Of a stretch of 64,000 nt of DNA, positions 37,398-45,084 are shown in pieces. The translations under genes were made by a program, and so were the position numbers. Origin of the DNA: Kitasatospora mediocidica KCTC 9733 (GTDB lineage Bacteria; Actinomycetota; Actinomycetes; Streptomycetales; Streptomycetaceae); NCBI RefSeq assembly GCF_000744225.1, contig NZ_JQLN01000005.1, forward strand, positions 2,007,001 to 2,071,000, written 5' to 3'. The first letter of the stretch is position 1. Every line of letters starts with the position of its first letter. Under the pieces are notes generated by a model. That model ran no database searches. It was not told the origin of the DNA and saw only the letters and a list, made by a program, of their open reading frames with translations.

Positions 37398-37628
37398 GTG
37401 GCCATTTGCGCAACGTGCCGCGGGGTCCGGTACCCAGTCGGTGTCGACTGGCCGTGGGGGCATCAGCCCCCGCTACCAGCCGTCGCGAACCCTGTGTGCC
37501 CCGTAGCGGGTTACCGGGTGGACTTGCCACAGGTGTCTACGTATGTTCGTCGTCCGCCGCCGGGCAGCGACCCGGGGAAGAGACAGACCAACGAGGGGGT
37601 GGGGCCAATGCGAGCGCACGGTCCCTGA
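37398..37628 (+). CDS. Doubtful small CxxC protein
   Basis: 76 codons from GTG 37398 (VAICATCRGVRYPVGV, then a second Cys in VCPVAGYRVDLP). The spaced Cys residues could be a zinc site, as in many tiny element proteins, and it lies directly after the plus-strand promoter. However the codon bias is weak and the RBS (GGAAGA) is poorly spaced, so it may be untranslated leader. Confidence 0.28.
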   Translation: MAICATCRGVRYPVGVDWPWGHQPPLPAVANPVCPVAGYRVDLPQVSTYVRRPPPGSDPGKRQTNEGVGPMRAHGP

Positions 37629-37648
37629 CACGTCTCGCCAACGAGAAC

Positions 37649-37700
37649 CGGCGCCCGGGAGCTACCAACTCCCAAGCGCCGGGCCGGCACCCCGAAGGGG
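37649..37700 (+). promoter_or_regulatory. Tandem leader hairpins
   Basis: Hairpin 1: CGGCGC (37649-37654) with GCGCCG (37676-37681) and GGGAG with CTCCC inside, loop CTACCAA. Hairpin 2 follows at once (CCCC-GAA-GGGG core, about 37689-37700). Neither has a T run, so attenuation, RNA stability or translational control of the downstream operon are all possible. Confidence 0.35.
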
Positions 37701-37778
37701 CCGATTCACTACCACGCAGCGGCGGGACTTCTTTGCACGAGATACCGCCGCGCGCTCCTACGAACAACGGAGTATCGC

Positions 37779-38108
37779 ATGCTTGCCATGCCGAGCGGAA
37801 CCCTCGCCTGCCCAGACGCCGCTGACCGCCACCGCCGCCTCGCCGTCCAGCTCGCAGACCTGATCCCCGGGGCCACCATCCTGCAGGTCAGTCTCGCCCA
37901 CCCCGAGCGGCAGTGGCCGCACCCCCACGCTCGGGCCGCAGACTCGGCCGGGACGCGGATCACGCTGACCCGCACCAAGGCCAACATCGCCGCCAGGTGG
38001 GTCCTGCGCACCTGGCCGGACGCCGACTGGACCCGGCCGCACACCCTGGACCTCGCCACCGGGCAACTCGTCGTCGGCGACCTCGACGCCACCCGCCGGA
38101 GCCGCTGA
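37779..38108 (+). CDS. Small hypothetical element protein
   Basis: 109 aa; ATG 37779 has CGGAG at 6-base spacing, a second ATG three codons in is possible. Not recognised. Residues 10-35 (DAADRHRRLAVQLADLIPGA) look helical and the C-terminal half contains TKANIAARWVLRTWPDADW, a basic/Trp-rich segment that could bind nucleic acid. It lies one base before the replication gene, so it is part of that operon. Confidence 0.7.
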   Translation: MLAMPSGTLACPDAADRHRRLAVQLADLIPGATILQVSLAHPERQWPHPHARAADSAGTRITLTRTKANIAARWVLRTWPDADWTRPHTLDLATGQLVVGDLDATRRSR

Positions 38109-38109
38109 T

Positions 38110-39159
38110 ATGTCGCGGATCCGACCGGTCAAGCCGGAGGCTTACACCTCCGAGACGCTCGCCGAGCTGACCATCTACGCCGAGCGCACCTTCTTCGGCC
38201 TGGCCACCGAGTGCGACGACCGTGGTCGCCACAAGGACCACGCCGCCATCATCTACGGCAAGCTCTGGGTCGTGCGCGCCGACCAGGCCCCCGTCGATGT
38301 CGAGGACCACCTCATGCAGATGGAGCGGTCGGGCCTGATCCACCGGTACACCGGCTGCGACGGCAAGCGGTACCTCCACTACATCACGTGGGACCGCCAC
38401 CAGAAGATCGACAAGCCGTCCCTCAGCCGTCTCCCCGCCTGCCCGCACTGCGCGCCGGAGCGGTGCGGCCCGTGCAAGGGCCCCTGCACCAAGCGCACCT
38501 CCTCGACCGACGGTCAGCTCGTCCTCGCGTCGGCCGTGCTGAATCCTCCCCGAGACCTCGCCGATAACTCGGCGAACACCCGGGGAGCCCTCGCGCAGCC
38601 CGCAGAGCACCTCCCGGCAGCTCCCGTGCCCGCGCAGTCCGTCCCTGACGCCCTTCCCGACACCCTGCTCGGCAACGAGCCGGATCACACTCGGCCCGCC
38701 AGAAAATCTGCAGGTCAGGGCGCTGCGGTCAAGAATTCGCCGAAGTCTCCCCGAAACCTCCCGGAGCCCTCGGCGCCTGGATCCAGGATCTTGGATCCTG
38801 GATCGTCTTCACCTACGGGGCGGCCAGCGCCCGGGGCCGACACCGTCTCGGCCAACCAGCTCGTCGGCGAGTACGTGGCCTCCTGCCCCCAGCGTCCGCC
38901 GGGCAGCGTGCTCGGCCACCTCGGCAAGGTCGTCAAGACCCTGCTGGACGAGGGCATCGACCCCGATCACGTGCGGGCCGGGCTGCGGCGGTTTGCCGAG
39001 ATCCAGGGCCACCCGTCCCGGCTGCCGAGCCTGGTGAACGACGCCATGAACGCACGAAACGCCGGTTTGGCCCGGCCGGGATCCCGGCCTAACCTGCCCG
39101 CTCACCAGGCGTGGACCAACCCGGTCGACGCCCACGCCGCCTACGCCGAGGAGCTGTGA
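38110..39159 (+). CDS. Replisome-organiser/replication-initiation-like protein
   Basis: 349 aa. The N-terminal winged-helix part (SRIRPVKPEAYTSETLAELT, a FFGLATECDDRGRHKD segment, YLHYITWDRHQKIDKPS) is typical of phage/plasmid DnaA- or DnaD-like replication starters, followed by a Cys-rich stretch CPHCAPERCGPCKGPC that could bind zinc. The central part is disordered and carries the iteron-like DNA repeats at 38779-38804. The C-terminal helical domain (ANQLVGEYVASCPQRPPGSV, LLDEGIDPDHVRAGLRRFAE) resembles DnaB/loader-contact regions. It is followed by a DnaC-like loader with a 1-bp overlap, the usual initiator/loader pair. Confidence 0.72.
   Translation: MSRIRPVKPEAYTSETLAELTIYAERTFFGLATECDDRGRHKDHAAIIYGKLWVVRADQAPVDVEDHLMQMERSGLIHRYTGCDGKRYLHYITWDRHQKIDKPSLSRLPACPHCAPERCGPCKGPCTKRTSSTDGQLVLASAVLNPPRDLADNSANTRGALAQPAEHLPAAPVPAQSVPDALPDTLLGNEPDHTRPARKSAGQGAAVKNSPKSPRNLPEPSAPGSRILDPGSSSPTGRPAPGADTVSANQLVGEYVASCPQRPPGSVLGHLGKVVKTLLDEGIDPDHVRAGLRRFAEIQGHPSRLPSLVNDAMNARNAGLARPGSRPNLPAHQAWTNPVDAHAAYAEEL
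38779..38804. repeat. Iteron-like repeat pair, candidate origin
   Basis: Two copies of GGATCCWGGATC (38779-38790 and 38793-38804), 14 bp apart and each an odd palindrome GATCC-W-GGATC, so they form both a direct and an inverted repeat. They lie inside the replication-initiator gene, in a disordered coding stretch, as the lambda origin lies inside gene O. Origin function is inferred. Confidence 0.45.
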
Positions 39160-39866
39160 TGCGCACCTACCGCGACCCGCAGACCCTCGCCGACGGCCCG
39201 TCGGTCCTCGACCGGATGGCCCGGATCCTCGCCGCCCGGGGCATCGACCGCGCCACGGTCGACGCCGTCCCGGACGAGCCGGAGCCGTTCTCGCCTGAGC
39301 AGGCACTGTCCGCCGGGATGCCGCTGCGGTACCGCGACGCGGTGGCCGACCACCCGCTTGTCCTGGCCTGGACCCGGCAGGTGGCCACCCAGGCCGTCGC
39401 GCCCAGCGCCGGTGCACGCCGCCAGGTCACCACCGGCCCCAGCCTCCTGCTGGCCGGGGTGACCGGCGCGGGCAAGACGCACCAGGCGTACGGCGCGGTC
39501 CGGGTGCTGGTCGAAGCCGGCATCGGCGTGCGCTGGCGCGCCACCACCGCCGCCGACCTGTACGCCGGGCTGCGGCCCAGCTCCGACACCGACGCCGAGC
39601 GGGTGCTCGCCGCCTACAGCCGAGTGCCGCTGCTGATCCTCGACGACCTCGGGGCAGCCAAGACGAGCGAGTTCGTCGAAGAGCAGACGTACCGGCTGGT
39701 CAACCGCCGGTACAACGCGATGCTCCCGACCCTGATCACGACGAACCTGCGGATCAGGGACCTCAAGGCGTACCTCGGCGACCGGGTCACCTCCCGGCTC
39801 GCCGAGATGACCACCCGGGTCGAGTTCGAGCCGGTCGACCGCAGACGCCTCCAGCGCGCCGCCTGA
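39159..39866 (+). CDS. DnaC/IstB-like helicase loader ATPase
   Basis: 235 aa from ATG 39159, overlapping the stop before it by one base. AAA+ motifs: Walker A AGVTGAGKTH (Gly105-Lys106), Walker B LLILDDLGAAK (Asp162-Asp163), sensor PTLITTNLRI and RVTSRLAEM with the arginine finger. The order and pairing indicate a replicative helicase loader working with the product of 38110. No helicase gene is in this operon, so the host DnaB is probably recruited. Confidence 0.88.
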   Translation: MRTYRDPQTLADGPSVLDRMARILAARGIDRATVDAVPDEPEPFSPEQALSAGMPLRYRDAVADHPLVLAWTRQVATQAVAPSAGARRQVTTGPSLLLAGVTGAGKTHQAYGAVRVLVEAGIGVRWRATTAADLYAGLRPSSDTDAERVLAAYSRVPLLILDDLGAAKTSEFVEEQTYRLVNRRYNAMLPTLITTNLRIRDLKAYLGDRVTSRLAEMTTRVEFEPVDRRRLQRAA

Positions 39867-39976
39867 GCCCGCCACCCCGGCCGCGCCCCCGAGCGCGCCG
39901 CCTCGCCCTTCACCGACCCAGTGCACCTCTCCGCCGACGCCGACCTGCGCGCGGAGAGCGATCGGAGCAACCCCGC

Positions 39977-40537
39977 ATGACCACCACGACCACTCCCGAG
40001 CGCTACCGCTCGCTCGGCGACCACACCTGGCAGGACCAGGCCGTCTGCCACCCGAGCGAGTACAACCCCGTCGACCCCGACGTGTTCTTCCCCGGGCCGG
40101 ACGAGACCGCCAAGATCGCCACCGCGCTGTCGCTGTGCGGCCAGTGCCCGGTCCGCCTCGCCTGCCTCGACGCCGCCCTCGAAGGCGGAGAAACCCACGG
40201 GATCCGGGGCGGACTGACCGAGGAAGAGCGCGAGACCCTGCACGAGAAGATCGCCAAGCGCCTCGACTACGGCAGGGTCAACGCCACCATCGCCGGTCGG
40301 GACATCCACCTCACCTCGGCCGAGCGCCGGGCAGTCGTCCTCGCCGGATACCGGCAGGGCGTCAGCGTCGAGCGCCTGGCGATGCTGCTGAAGATCAGCG
40401 AGGACCACGCTCTGAAGTTGTACCGCGAGACCAGCCGCAAGATCCGCAACCGGGAACTCCAGCAGGAGGCACGTGGCGGCAGCGCGGCAGCGGCCGGCAC
40501 CAGCCTGCGGGCCGACGACTTCGGGACGGCGGCATGA
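39977..40537 (+). CDS. WhiB-like Fe-S regulator with C-terminal HTH-like extension
   Basis: 186 aa. The four cluster ligands are Cys24, Cys54, Cys57 and Cys63 (QAVCHP, LCGQCPVRLAC), with the GIRGGLT turn at 75-81. Typical Wbl proteins are 80-130 residues; here an extra domain (about 100-160: TSAERRAVVLAGYRQGVSVE, LAMLLKISEDHALKLYRETS) resembles a sigma-4/HTH segment. It probably binds a [4Fe-4S] cluster and regulates element genes in response to redox or NO. Overlaps the DUF2637 gene by 4 bp. Confidence 0.92.
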   Translation: MTTTTTPERYRSLGDHTWQDQAVCHPSEYNPVDPDVFFPGPDETAKIATALSLCGQCPVRLACLDAALEGGETHGIRGGLTEEERETLHEKIAKRLDYGRVNATIAGRDIHLTSAERRAVVLAGYRQGVSVERLAMLLKISEDHALKLYRETSRKIRNRELQQEARGGSAAAAGTSLRADDFGTAA

Positions 40538-41844
40538 GCACCGCCGCCGCCACCCCCACCACCGCGCACGTCACGGGCTGGGACCGGACCGTCGTCATCG
40601 CCCTGGGCGCCGCCGGGTGCGCGCTGTCCTACGACGCGCTGCAACAGATGGCGTCGGCCGTCCACGTCCGAGGCTTCCTGACCTACGTCTTCCCGATCAT
40701 CGTCGACGGTTTCATCGCCTACAGCATCCGGGCGCTGCTGGTCATGCGCGACGCTCCGCTGCGTGCCCGCGCCTACGTGTGGCTGCTCTTCGGAGCAGCC
40801 ACCGGGACGAGCCTGTGGGCGAACGCGCTGCACGCGGTCAGGCTGAACCAGCAGAGCACCGCTACCGGCCTGCGGCTGGGCGACTCGGTGGTCGCCGTGC
40901 TGTCCACCATCGCGCCGCTCGCCCTGGCCGGGGCCGTCCACCTCTACATCCTCCTCGCCCGCGGACCGGTCAGCCCGTCCGGCCGACCGGGCCGAACCCA
41001 CCGAAATGCCGAGGGTGACCTCGGTCAGACCGATGCCGTCGCCGCACCGACCGAGCCGGTGACCGAACTGACCGGAATCGCGGACAACGCCCTGGCGGCC
41101 ACCGGCCACCTCGGCCGGTCGGTCAGCGCGGTCACCGGCTCGCCGGTCACTGACCGGGCGGTCCGGTCGGAGCTGACCGTGGCCGGGCCGGTCACGGTGA
41201 CCGAGGCGGTTGACCTGGGCGGTCAGCCGGACGGCGGCCGGTCGGTCAGCGCGGTCACCGGCTCGCCGGTCACTGACCGGGCGGTCCGGTCGGAGCTGAC
41301 CGTGGCCGGGCCGGTCACGGTGACCGAGGCGGTTGACCTGGGCGGTCAGCCGGACGGCGGCCGGTCGGTCAGCGCGGTCACCGGCTCGCCGGTCACTGAC
41401 CGGGCGGTCCGGTCGGAGCTGACCGTGGCCGGGCCGGTCACGGTGACCGAGGCGGTTGACCTGGGCGGTCAGCCGGACGGCGGCCGGTCGGTCAGCGCGG
41501 TCACCGGCTCGCCGGTCACTGACCGGGCGGTCCGGTCGGAGCTGACCGTGGCCGGGCCGGTCACGGTGACCGACGCCACCAACCCGGAGGTCAGCCCGGT
41601 CACCACGACACCGGTCACAGACCGGACGGTCGCTGACCGCTCGGACGACCGGGACACCGAGGAGCTGCTGGAGATCGCGAACAAGGCTGTGCAAGAGGCG
41701 AACAACCGGCTGACCCGCCAGATAGTCGCCCAGGCGATACGCGGCTCCAACCGCACGCTGTCCAGCGACACGCTGACCCAGCTGATGGCCCAGCTCCGCG
41801 AGCAGCAGCGCCAGAACCAGCTCGCCGCCGCCAACCGGGACTGA
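40534..41844 (+). CDS. DUF2637 (Spd-type) membrane protein with repeat-expanded linker
   Basis: 436 aa. Residues 15-145 hold about four hydrophobic helices (VVIALGAAGCALSYDAL, LTYVFPIIVDGFIAYSIRAL, VWLLFGAATGTSLWANAL, VVAVLSTIAPLALAGAVHLY) as in DUF2637/SpdA-like plasmid spread proteins. Residues 194-346 are four 41-residue repeats starting GRSVSAVTGSPVTDRAVRSE. The C-terminus (TQLMAQLREQQRQNQLAA) is helical and possibly DNA- or partner-binding. Spread proteins help intramycelial plasmid movement; here it precedes mobilisation genes. Confidence 0.85.
   Translation: MSTAAATPTTAHVTGWDRTVVIALGAAGCALSYDALQQMASAVHVRGFLTYVFPIIVDGFIAYSIRALLVMRDAPLRARAYVWLLFGAATGTSLWANALHAVRLNQQSTATGLRLGDSVVAVLSTIAPLALAGAVHLYILLARGPVSPSGRPGRTHRNAEGDLGQTDAVAAPTEPVTELTGIADNALAATGHLGRSVSAVTGSPVTDRAVRSELTVAGPVTVTEAVDLGGQPDGGRSVSAVTGSPVTDRAVRSELTVAGPVTVTEAVDLGGQPDGGRSVSAVTGSPVTDRAVRSELTVAGPVTVTEAVDLGGQPDGGRSVSAVTGSPVTDRAVRSELTVAGPVTVTDATNPEVSPVTTTPVTDRTVADRSDDRDTEELLEIANKAVQEANNRLTRQIVAQAIRGSNRTLSSDTLTQLMAQLREQQRQNQLAAANRD
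41113..41571 (+). repeat. Tandem 123-bp coding repeat, four units
   Basis: Units start at 41113, 41236, 41359 and 41482; the first three are identical by eye and the fourth ends where the code changes from E to D after VTVT. Each unit is 41 codons, so the frame is kept. Each unit holds about eight GGTCA/TGACC pentamers, which continue in the flanks. Confidence 0.95.
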
Positions 41845-41851
41845 CCGCGAC

Positions 41852-41891
41852 TGACCGGCCGGGGTGACCGACGAATCACCCCGGCCGGTCA
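41852..41891. terminator. 16-bp inverted repeat after the DUF2637 gene
   Basis: Arms 41852-41867 and 41876-41891, loop CCGACGAA, placed 8 bp after the stop. It contains the same TGACCGG words as the repeat array. No T run follows, so it may be an intrinsic terminator of the T-less actinobacterial kind, a stability hairpin or a protein site. Confidence 0.5.
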
Positions 41892-41937
41892 CCCCCCACC
41901 CCGACACAGAACCGTCCACCGAACCGGAGCCCCAGCC

Positions 41938-42162
41938 ATGCGCACCACCCCCACCACCTGGACCGAGGTGGACTCCTGGCTGACCGTCCTGCACCAGCGC
42001 GGTCACCTCCACCGCGTAGAAACCGGCACGGACGGCACCCGGACTGTCCAACGTCGCCGGCACTCCCGCCCCTGGACCCTCCACCATCCCGTCTTGGCCA
42101 TCGACTGGATCGAGGACCTCGTCCGCGACGTCCAGCAGCGAGACACGGAGGCGAGCCGGTGA
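41938..42162 (+). CDS. Small hypothetical protein before mobC
   Basis: 74 aa, not recognised. Sequence is TWTEVDSWLTVLHQRGHLHR, then basic RTVQRRRHSRPW, then an acidic amphipathic end DWIEDLVRDVQQRDTEASR. It might be a small DNA-binding accessory of the relaxosome, judged only from charge and position. GTG of mobC overlaps its stop. Confidence 0.65.
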   Translation: MRTTPTTWTEVDSWLTVLHQRGHLHRVETGTDGTRTVQRRRHSRPWTLHHPVLAIDWIEDLVRDVQQRDTEASR

Positions 42163-42767
42163 CCGCCCCCGACCAGGACGGCACCACCCTGGCACCGGTC
42201 AGTGACCGTGATCAGGCTCCTGGCGGAGCAAGTTATGGGGTAAGGAGTCCTTACCCCGCCTCCGCCCCGAACGGGGCGGAGGCTCCCCGCTCGGTGGCAG
42301 ACCCAGGGGGGCCTGCCACCGAGCGGGGAGTCGGCCCAGGGGTGCCGACCACAGAAGAGGAGGAACCGCTGCACGTAGCGAGCTCCGAGACCGCCCGCCG
42401 ACGCTCCCGCCAGAGCGTGCCGCGCACCAACCGTGTCTGCCCCCGATTCAGCGACGCCGAGTGGGCGCTCCTTCAGCAAGCAGCCCAACAAGCCGAACTC
42501 GCCCCCGGCGGCTACACGGCCGCCGCCGTCATCGCCGCCGCCACCAGCAACGACCCGACCGCCGCCGTCGCCGACTACCGGCGCGGCATCCAGGAACTCA
42601 TGGAGTCCAACCGCCAGCTCGGCGCGGTCGGCAACAACCTGAACCAACTCGCCCACTACGTCAACGCCGGCGGCCAGCCGGGTGCCGGCCTTCAGCAACT
42701 GCTGGCCCGCGTCGGAGCCTCCATCGACGCAGTCGACGAGGCGGTGGCCTGGATGGTCCGCCGGTGA
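42159..42767 (+). CDS. mobC: MobC-like relaxosome protein
   Basis: 202 aa from GTG 42159 (4-bp overlap upstream). The C-terminal half VPRTNRVCPRFSDAEWALLQ, then AAQQAELAPGGYTAAAV and IQELMESNRQLGAVGNNLNQ, with LNQLAHYVNAGG, is the MobC/relaxosome-accessory signature. The first 60-70 residues are low in order and coincide with three strong inverted repeats, so the true start may be later: GTG 42342 is in frame and a GAGGAGGA precedes CTG 42369. MobC opens DNA at oriT for the relaxase, which follows with a 4-bp overlap. Confidence 0.85.
   Translation: MTAPDQDGTTLAPVSDRDQAPGGASYGVRSPYPASAPNGAEAPRSVADPGGPATERGVGPGVPTTEEEEPLHVASSETARRRSRQSVPRTNRVCPRFSDAEWALLQQAAQQAELAPGGYTAAAVIAAATSNDPTAAVADYRRGIQELMESNRQLGAVGNNLNQLAHYVNAGGQPGAGLQQLLARVGASIDAVDEAVAWMVRR
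42237..42330. other. oriT-like triple inverted repeat
   Basis: Three back-to-back inverted repeats: GGGGTAAGGA-G-TCCTTACCCC (42237-42257); 11-bp arms 42258-42268 and 42273-42283 with loop GAAC; 18-bp arms 42283-42300 and 42313-42330 with a 12-base loop. They lie directly before the conserved part of mobC and 430 bp before the relaxase. Mobilisable elements usually place oriT, with imperfect repeats next to nic, beside mobC and the relaxase. nic itself cannot be fixed from sequence alone. Confidence 0.65.
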
Positions 42768-44512
42768 TCCCCAAGATCCGCATCGGCACCGACCGCAGCT
42801 TCCCCCTCGTCAACTACCTCTTCGGCCCCGGCAAGGCCAACGAGCACACCGATCAGCACCTCGTCGCCTCCTGGAACGACTTCGCACCTGACCCGGGCCC
42901 CAACCCCGAACGACACCAGGTCGCCAAACTCGCCGATCAGCTCGACCAGCCGGTGAAGGCCCTCGGCGACCGCGCACCAGCCAAGAAGATCTGGCACTGC
43001 TCCCTCCGCACCGCCCCCGAGGACCGCCACCTCGACGACGCCGAGTGGGCCGCCATCGCCCGCCGCATCGTCCACGCCACCGGCATCGCCCCAGAAGGCG
43101 ACACCGCCGCGTGCCGCTGGGTCGCCGTCCGCCACGCACCCGACCACATCCACATCGCCGCCACCCTGGTGCGCCAGGACGGCCGCCTCGCGAACCTCAG
43201 CTTCGACCGGCCCAAAGCTCAGGCCGAGGCCCGCCTTATAGAGAAGGACTACGGCCTGCGTCAGCTCACCCCCGGCGACGGCACCGCCGCCCAGACCCCC
43301 ACCAGCCAGGAACGGTGGAAGGCCGAGCGCACCGGCCGCACCGAGATCCCTCGCGAAACCCTCCGCGAAGCCGTACGCCAGGCCGTCGCCGGAGCCGCCA
43401 CCGAGGACGAGTTCTTCACCCGCCTGCGCGAGGCGGGCCTTCGCGTGAAGCTCCGGCACGCGCCGTCCGGCGACGTCCTCGGCTACAACGTCGCCCTCCC
43501 CGGCGACCGGAACGCCAGCGCGGAGCCGATCTGGTTCTCCGGGTCCAAGCTCGGCCCCGACCTCTCGCTGCCCCGGATCCGCCGCCGCCTGACCGACGGC
43601 CCCACCCACGGCGAGCCGCCGCGTTCCCGCACCAGCCGCAACGGCCCGTCAGCACCCGCCCGGAGCAGGCGGGATGCCGCCGGAATCGCCGAGCGCGCCA
43701 CGGCCGTCCTCAACGAAGACGACGACGAGGCCGCTGCCCAGCTCGTCGGCGCCGGAGAACTCCTCGACGCGCTCGCCCAGACCTCCCCGGCCGCCAGCCG
43801 GGCCGCACTGCGGGACGCCGCCCGGACGTTCGAGCGAGCCACCCGCTCCCACGTCCGAGCGGAGAACGCCGACATCAGGGCCCTGCGATCGGCCGCCCGC
43901 GGAATAGTCAACGCCGGCGGGGCGCTGGGTCGTGGAGAGGACGGCGGTGCCACCGCCATGGTGCTCTCCACCCTCGTCCTGCTCACGCTGGCCGCTGCCC
44001 GCTGGCACTCCGCCCGAGGGCACGCCCAGCAGGCAGCAGCCTCCCGTCAGGCCGCCGACCACCTCCGCGCCGCCTACCAGCAGACCGCCACCACCCCCAT
44101 GCGGGCGATGCGAGAGAAGGGCCAGGCATTGCCCGAGCCCGAACGGCGTCGTCACGAAGCCACCATCCGAGCCGCCCTTGGCGAACCGGAGAGTCGCAAT
44201 GGCACAGACCGCCGGTACGACGCTCTTGCCGCGACCCTCGCCGAAGCCGAGAAGGCCGGCCACGATCCGAAGGCCCTGCTGGAGGAAGCCACCTCCTGGC
44301 GGGAACTCGACACCGCTCGCAACACCGACGACGTGCTGGTCTGGCGAATCCGACGCATCGCCGACCTGCCCTCGATCCCCAGCTCCTCCGACAAGCCGAA
44401 GACCGGTGCCAGCCAGGAAAGGCCGGTAGCCGGCCGCTCGAACACCCGCGCGGCCAAGCCTGCACCCGCCCACCCGGCCGCCGACCCCCGACGTCCGGCC
44501 CCCCGGCGCTGA
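42764..44512 (+). CDS. MOB-P-type relaxase/mobilisation nuclease
   Basis: 582 aa from GTG 42764. N-terminal relaxase domain: KANEHTDQHLVASWND, His78 in KKIWHCSLRTAP, and the three-His motif HAPDHIHIAATL (His124, His128, His130) for metal binding. Tyr18 (VNYLFGPGKANEH) is a candidate nucleophile. Residues about 402-420 are hydrophobic (TAMVLSTLVLLTLAAARW), unusual for relaxases, and the C-terminus is basic. It should nick oriT and pilot ssDNA to the coupling protein. Works with MobC just upstream. Confidence 0.9.
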   Translation: MIPKIRIGTDRSFPLVNYLFGPGKANEHTDQHLVASWNDFAPDPGPNPERHQVAKLADQLDQPVKALGDRAPAKKIWHCSLRTAPEDRHLDDAEWAAIARRIVHATGIAPEGDTAACRWVAVRHAPDHIHIAATLVRQDGRLANLSFDRPKAQAEARLIEKDYGLRQLTPGDGTAAQTPTSQERWKAERTGRTEIPRETLREAVRQAVAGAATEDEFFTRLREAGLRVKLRHAPSGDVLGYNVALPGDRNASAEPIWFSGSKLGPDLSLPRIRRRLTDGPTHGEPPRSRTSRNGPSAPARSRRDAAGIAERATAVLNEDDDEAAAQLVGAGELLDALAQTSPAASRAALRDAARTFERATRSHVRAENADIRALRSAARGIVNAGGALGRGEDGGATAMVLSTLVLLTLAAARWHSARGHAQQAAASRQAADHLRAAYQQTATTPMRAMREKGQALPEPERRRHEATIRAALGEPESRNGTDRRYDALAATLAEAEKAGHDPKALLEEATSWRELDTARNTDDVLVWRIRRIADLPSIPSSSDKPKTGASQERPVAGRSNTRAAKPAPAHPAADPRRPAPRR

Positions 44513-44626
44513 CCAGTCGGCCCGGCGGACACCCTCCGTCCGCCGGGCCGGCGCCCAGAAACCCCTCGACACCCACTTCCACCGGGTGTTAGGGAAGAAC
44601 CTGTACTGCGAACGGAGAGCCAACCC

Positions 44627-45025
44627 GTGCCCAGAACCGCCGAACAGCCCGCCACCACCGTCCCGACCGCGACCGTCGCTCAGCCGGCGGCCGGCGACCC
44701 CCTGCGTCAACTGGAGTACGAGACAGCGCCGCCCAGCGGGCCAGACGCGATCCGCGGAGCGCAGTGCCCCCACGAGCTGGCCCTGCGCGGCATGCCGGTG
44801 GTCTGCTCCGGCTGCCGGGCTCGGCGCGACTGGCTGCTCATCAACCACCGCCGCAACGTCTGGGTCCGCTGCCGCTGCGGCCACCAGTGGCTGGAACCCG
44901 AGATCACCCGCAAGGACTTCGACGCGATGCTCACGGACCCGAGCTGGACGTACTACCCCGCCCTCGCCCAGGGCCAGATCGCCCTCGGGTTCGACGGCAC
45001 GTTTGCAGGGCTCTACGTCGAGTAG
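44627..45025 (+). CDS. Zinc-ribbon-like small protein
   Basis: 132 aa from GTG 44627 with GGAGAG upstream. Residues 45-95 contain CPHELALRGMPVVCSGCRAR and VRCRCGHQWLEPEITRKDF, spaced Cys pairs that could form a zinc ribbon. The C-terminus WTYYPALAQGQIALGFDGTF is hydrophobic/aromatic. No family recognised. Last plus-strand gene of the mobilisation block; a terminator follows. Confidence 0.75.
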   Translation: MPRTAEQPATTVPTATVAQPAAGDPLRQLEYETAPPSGPDAIRGAQCPHELALRGMPVVCSGCRARRDWLLINHRRNVWVRCRCGHQWLEPEITRKDFDAMLTDPSWTYYPALAQGQIALGFDGTFAGLYVE

Positions 45026-45034
45026 GGCAGAGCG

Positions 45035-45071
45035 AAGGGGACCGCCACCAGGCCGGTGGCGGTCCCCTTTT
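45035..45071 (+). terminator. Rho-independent terminator
   Basis: A 15-bp stem (45035-45049 with 45055-45069), loop AGGCC, then TTTT. It ends the plus-strand mobilisation operon and sits 10 bp from the end of the convergent minus-strand gene; the mirrored A run also lets it work for that strand. Confidence 0.85.
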
Positions 45072-45084
45072 GCAGCGGAGGCGA

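Larger units (their letters stand above)
37238..37778. other. Divergent control region and leader of the replication operon
   Basis: 541 bp. It holds overlapping divergent promoters and nested inverted repeats (37296-37330), a doubtful small CDS (37398-37628), and leader hairpins around 37649-37700 before the first solid gene at 37779. Confidence 0.55.

Noticed and set aside
41113..41571. Tandem repeats considered as a CRISPR array
   Set aside because: Units are directly adjacent, in frame with a membrane protein gene and have no variable spacers.
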